Assembly (NCBI GenBank): GCA_934456365.1
Contig: CAKSHC010000003.1
Coordinates: 62,001-126,000 of the forward strand
Source of the DNA: an uncultured Eubacteriales bacterium
Lineage (GTDB): Bacteria; Bacillota; Clostridia; Oscillospirales; UMGS1783
Direction of reading: 5' to 3'
Length of the DNA: 64,000 bases
Shown: positions 63,301 to 64,000 of the stretch, in pieces
Position numbering within the stretch: the stretch's first letter is position 1
How the letters are laid out: each line of letters opens with the position of its first letter
The notes under the pieces: generated by a model
The model's database searches: none
What the model was told of the DNA's origin: nothing
Seen by the model: only the letters and a program-made list of their open reading frames with translations
Translations under genes and position numbers: made by a program

Positions 63301-64000
63301 GCCTTGCCGTGGCCGATAACTACGATTATATCGTCCGCTACGCCACCCGGGCGGCCGGCACCTGCTCCGATAACCTCCACCTCTCCCAGTTCGGCTATGA
63401 AAAGATGGCCGAGAGCTACTATAAGGCCATTCTCAAAAAGATGATGGGCATCGACCTCTATGAGGCGGGCCTGACGGTCGAAAAGGTGGAAATGACCGGC
63501 GATAAAACGCTTCTCCTCACCTTCTCCCGCCCCGTCACTCTTGAGGGCTCGCCCTATGTCGCCATCCGCATCGTCGACGAAAACAACGAAATGGTCTGGA
63601 CCGGCGGCGCATGGGGCTCCGGCAGCCCGTATCAGTTCGACGGATCTCTCGCTCCCGTAGCCGGCAATCCCGCCCAGTTTACCTGGACTCTCACCGGCGG
63701 CGGCCCGGCCGGCAATGTCAAAACGCTCCATGAGCTGCTGGCCTATCAGGGCTTCGAAGCCCTGAAGGGCTCCACGGAACCCAAGCTCTGCATCGAGGAA
63801 ACCGATTCGGCCGAGGGCATGTGGCCGTTCGACGGCTATGTGGCCAACCTCTTTGCCGAGCGCGCCGACGGCGGCCGTGATTTCCTGTGTGCCGACCGCG
63901 TGAAGATCGATTGCCTCGACGGCACCTATACCGCTCTCACCCTGCCCACCTATACCGTCACCCTGCCGCAGGGCGAAGGCTTTGCCGCTTCCTTCGAAGA
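60309..64000 (+). CDS. Multi-domain secreted SGNH hydrolase (CE3-like esterase) with module repeats, 3' partial
   Basis: Open from ATG 60309 (GAAAGGAGAAAAACC before it) to the window end, at least 1230 residues. Signal peptide (about 1-22, G-L-A-L-E). An N-terminal unit with V-R-M-T-F-S-A-P-V resembles the module of the giant protein at 43456. Three tandem repeats of 132-133 residues follow (starting near 206, 338 and 471), each with T-V-C-C-D-A-x-V/I-Y-x-D-G. A trefoil-like lectin region (about 690-800) is next, then the SGNH domain: L-G-D-S-I-T-Y-G (S818), I-G-T-N-D-C, D-N-L-H-L (D1021, H1024). After it another surface module begins (L-T-F-S-R-P-V, C-I-E-E-T). Likely deacetylates extracellular glycans; divergent from AraC. 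Confidence 0.85.
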   Translation, partial: MKKVLSWILALCMIASFLCVPGLALEQDGKLCFRSLEIVDAASWTVRMTFSAPVRILNTGLVYLCNQVNPNDAGGAWGTGDWQVYLNRLTYENPTVKDGAEYSSSIVATFTEPTMSDAPEVLGAPAVVRICEYGVGDLNDGIVARQVVVGLDGSALSADLAAPGSDIAYAALDPAAVRTSGLSASLLPADELNWTRIECAMSKGNFTYTSGITGDNAVGKYPQPVMGFGEAIETTFRGSALRLYALRHPTVCCDAEIYIDGALAGLADGASASGAGTDEDVLVFSAEGLSDEEHSLKIVSVAHEGAVGTVFLPEYIEVGSRGAAETTVLFCEYGKGSFTYSAGITGNNTAGTIPQPVMNIGESIETTFRGAELVIKAVTHPTVCCDAEIYIDGVLAGRADGTQVNPGEDISFHFPVFSVSGLENKEHTLKIVSAAHDGAPGSVFLPETVEVTSYSNGTWALNPCGVGLGTFTHSSGITGNNAAGAYPQPDMRIGQWIETTFTGTVVELYVVRHATVCCDADVYLDGTLAGHVDGTVVTSGNGIDLEALAWRAEGLTNGKHTIKIVSVAHEGAPAEQNVFLPNYIRTFSEKAPCQVEVLFENGVTLPAENVKLVIGETTYPAIDAQPVALRSGGANRWLLSFDCTEDASGGKIVIDNLDAVVDVGGHPVLPNEEDRIELLLDPRTDHRLDPEVDLSALLTGSLQFMNADTGRVLGGQYLTVETDAANAKNRFALRGAEGYLSPNGFAEAPYWFILKEGTRSRYQIFSADGAYALADSDQGGTNTATLKLTRAHSLIEAQWFITRSGEKEPLRLMPLGDSITYGVNQDVYLIDQAGCKPYLASMLFATEGFGDRVILVGSVRAQRAFESEETLYRGEGHPGWVAHNTLPYVSSMGQAGLDEYIDAWQQKYAPDIICMMIGTNDCGYMTSTLEGVQEFDPTFQGWKNLVDQILRNLDDDGLLIAATPTPHGDNLLLDKLYKKWGLYQNAYVAEKIEAGETRLAVADNYDYIVRYATRAAGTCSDNLHLSQFGYEKMAESYYKAILKKMMGIDLYEAGLTVEKVEMTGDKTLLLTFSRPVTLEGSPYVAIRIVDENNEMVWTGGAWGSGSPYQFDGSLAPVAGNPAQFTWTLTGGGPAGNVKTLHELLAYQGFEALKGSTEPKLCIEETDSAEGMWPFDGYVANLFAERADGGRDFLCADRVKIDCLDGTYTALTLPTYTVTLPQGEGFAASFE

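Noticed and set aside
61605..63731. A 708-codon minus-strand open frame opposite the SGNH gene
   Set aside because: The plus-strand frame continues without a stop from 60309 and has SGNH motifs; the antisense frame has none.

Overview
The window reads as chromosomal DNA of a high-GC Gram-positive anaerobe of the Clostridia, most likely Oscillospirales or a related gut lineage. The support is: Firmicute-type genes (rqcH, trmK, a DUF1858 redox protein, DegV proteins, Fur/PerR-like, HxlR, LytTR), near-consensus sigma-A promoters with 17-bp spacers, strong GGAGG ribosome sites, many ATGA start/stop overlaps, and secreted proteins ending in a transmembrane helix plus basic tail. This assignment is inference; no 16S rRNA is present.

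Layout. 1-354: end of a surface protein with an X2-like module. 525-1814: an AT-rich AAA/DUF4143 ATPase. 1878-10231: housekeeping block (SDR oxidoreductase, DUF1858, trmK, Nif3-like, rqcH, EamA transporter, guaB, rsmD, coaD, coiled-coil protein). 10294-15104: rRNA methyltransferase, Nudix hydrolase, then a LytTR response regulator with two overlapping membrane histidine-kinase genes. 15253-26640: U32 peptidase, FAD oxidoreductase, twin XRE regulators, methyltransferase, a translationally coupled trio (flavodoxin-GNAT fusion, DUF5131, RNase III-like), HxlR/cupin pair, a tyrosine phosphatase flanked by two copies of a palindromic hairpin, ketopantoate-reductase-like gene. 26636-27234: non-coding repeat patch. 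27235-27586: tRNA-Pro and two abutting tRNA-Leu. 27656-42555: beta-helix surface protein, lipase plus glycerol kinase, arginase-like, Fur-like, DUF3810 and two CNNM/CBS proteins, glmM with a separate hexapeptide transferase, M32 carboxypeptidase, SPT-like alpha-oxoamine synthase. 42699-53644: mscL, then a surface locus: a 1932-residue repeat protein, a single-module paralogue, a secreted GH36 alpha-galactosidase-like enzyme and a sugar-binding lipoprotein. 53738-60126: hydrolase, PHP phosphatase, MarR, two DegV proteins, second EamA transporter, AraC regulator. 60309-64000: an SGNH esterase-like giant that runs off the window.

Working together. The clearest unexplained material is the surface locus. 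An extracellular module of about 160-190 residues (V-T-F-S-x-P-V near its start, I-E-E near its end) occurs about eleven times in the giant protein at 43456, once in its neighbour at 49334, and again in the SGNH protein at 60309. Together with the GH36 enzyme and the orphan solute-binding lipoprotein this looks like an envelope system for catching and trimming glycans. Second is the LytTR locus: the first kinase gene keeps the phosphoacceptor histidine but has no ATPase domain, while the second keeps the ATPase domain and has lost the histidine. Third is the coupled trio at 21187-24064. Antisense open frames opposite many GC-rich genes were treated as shadows.
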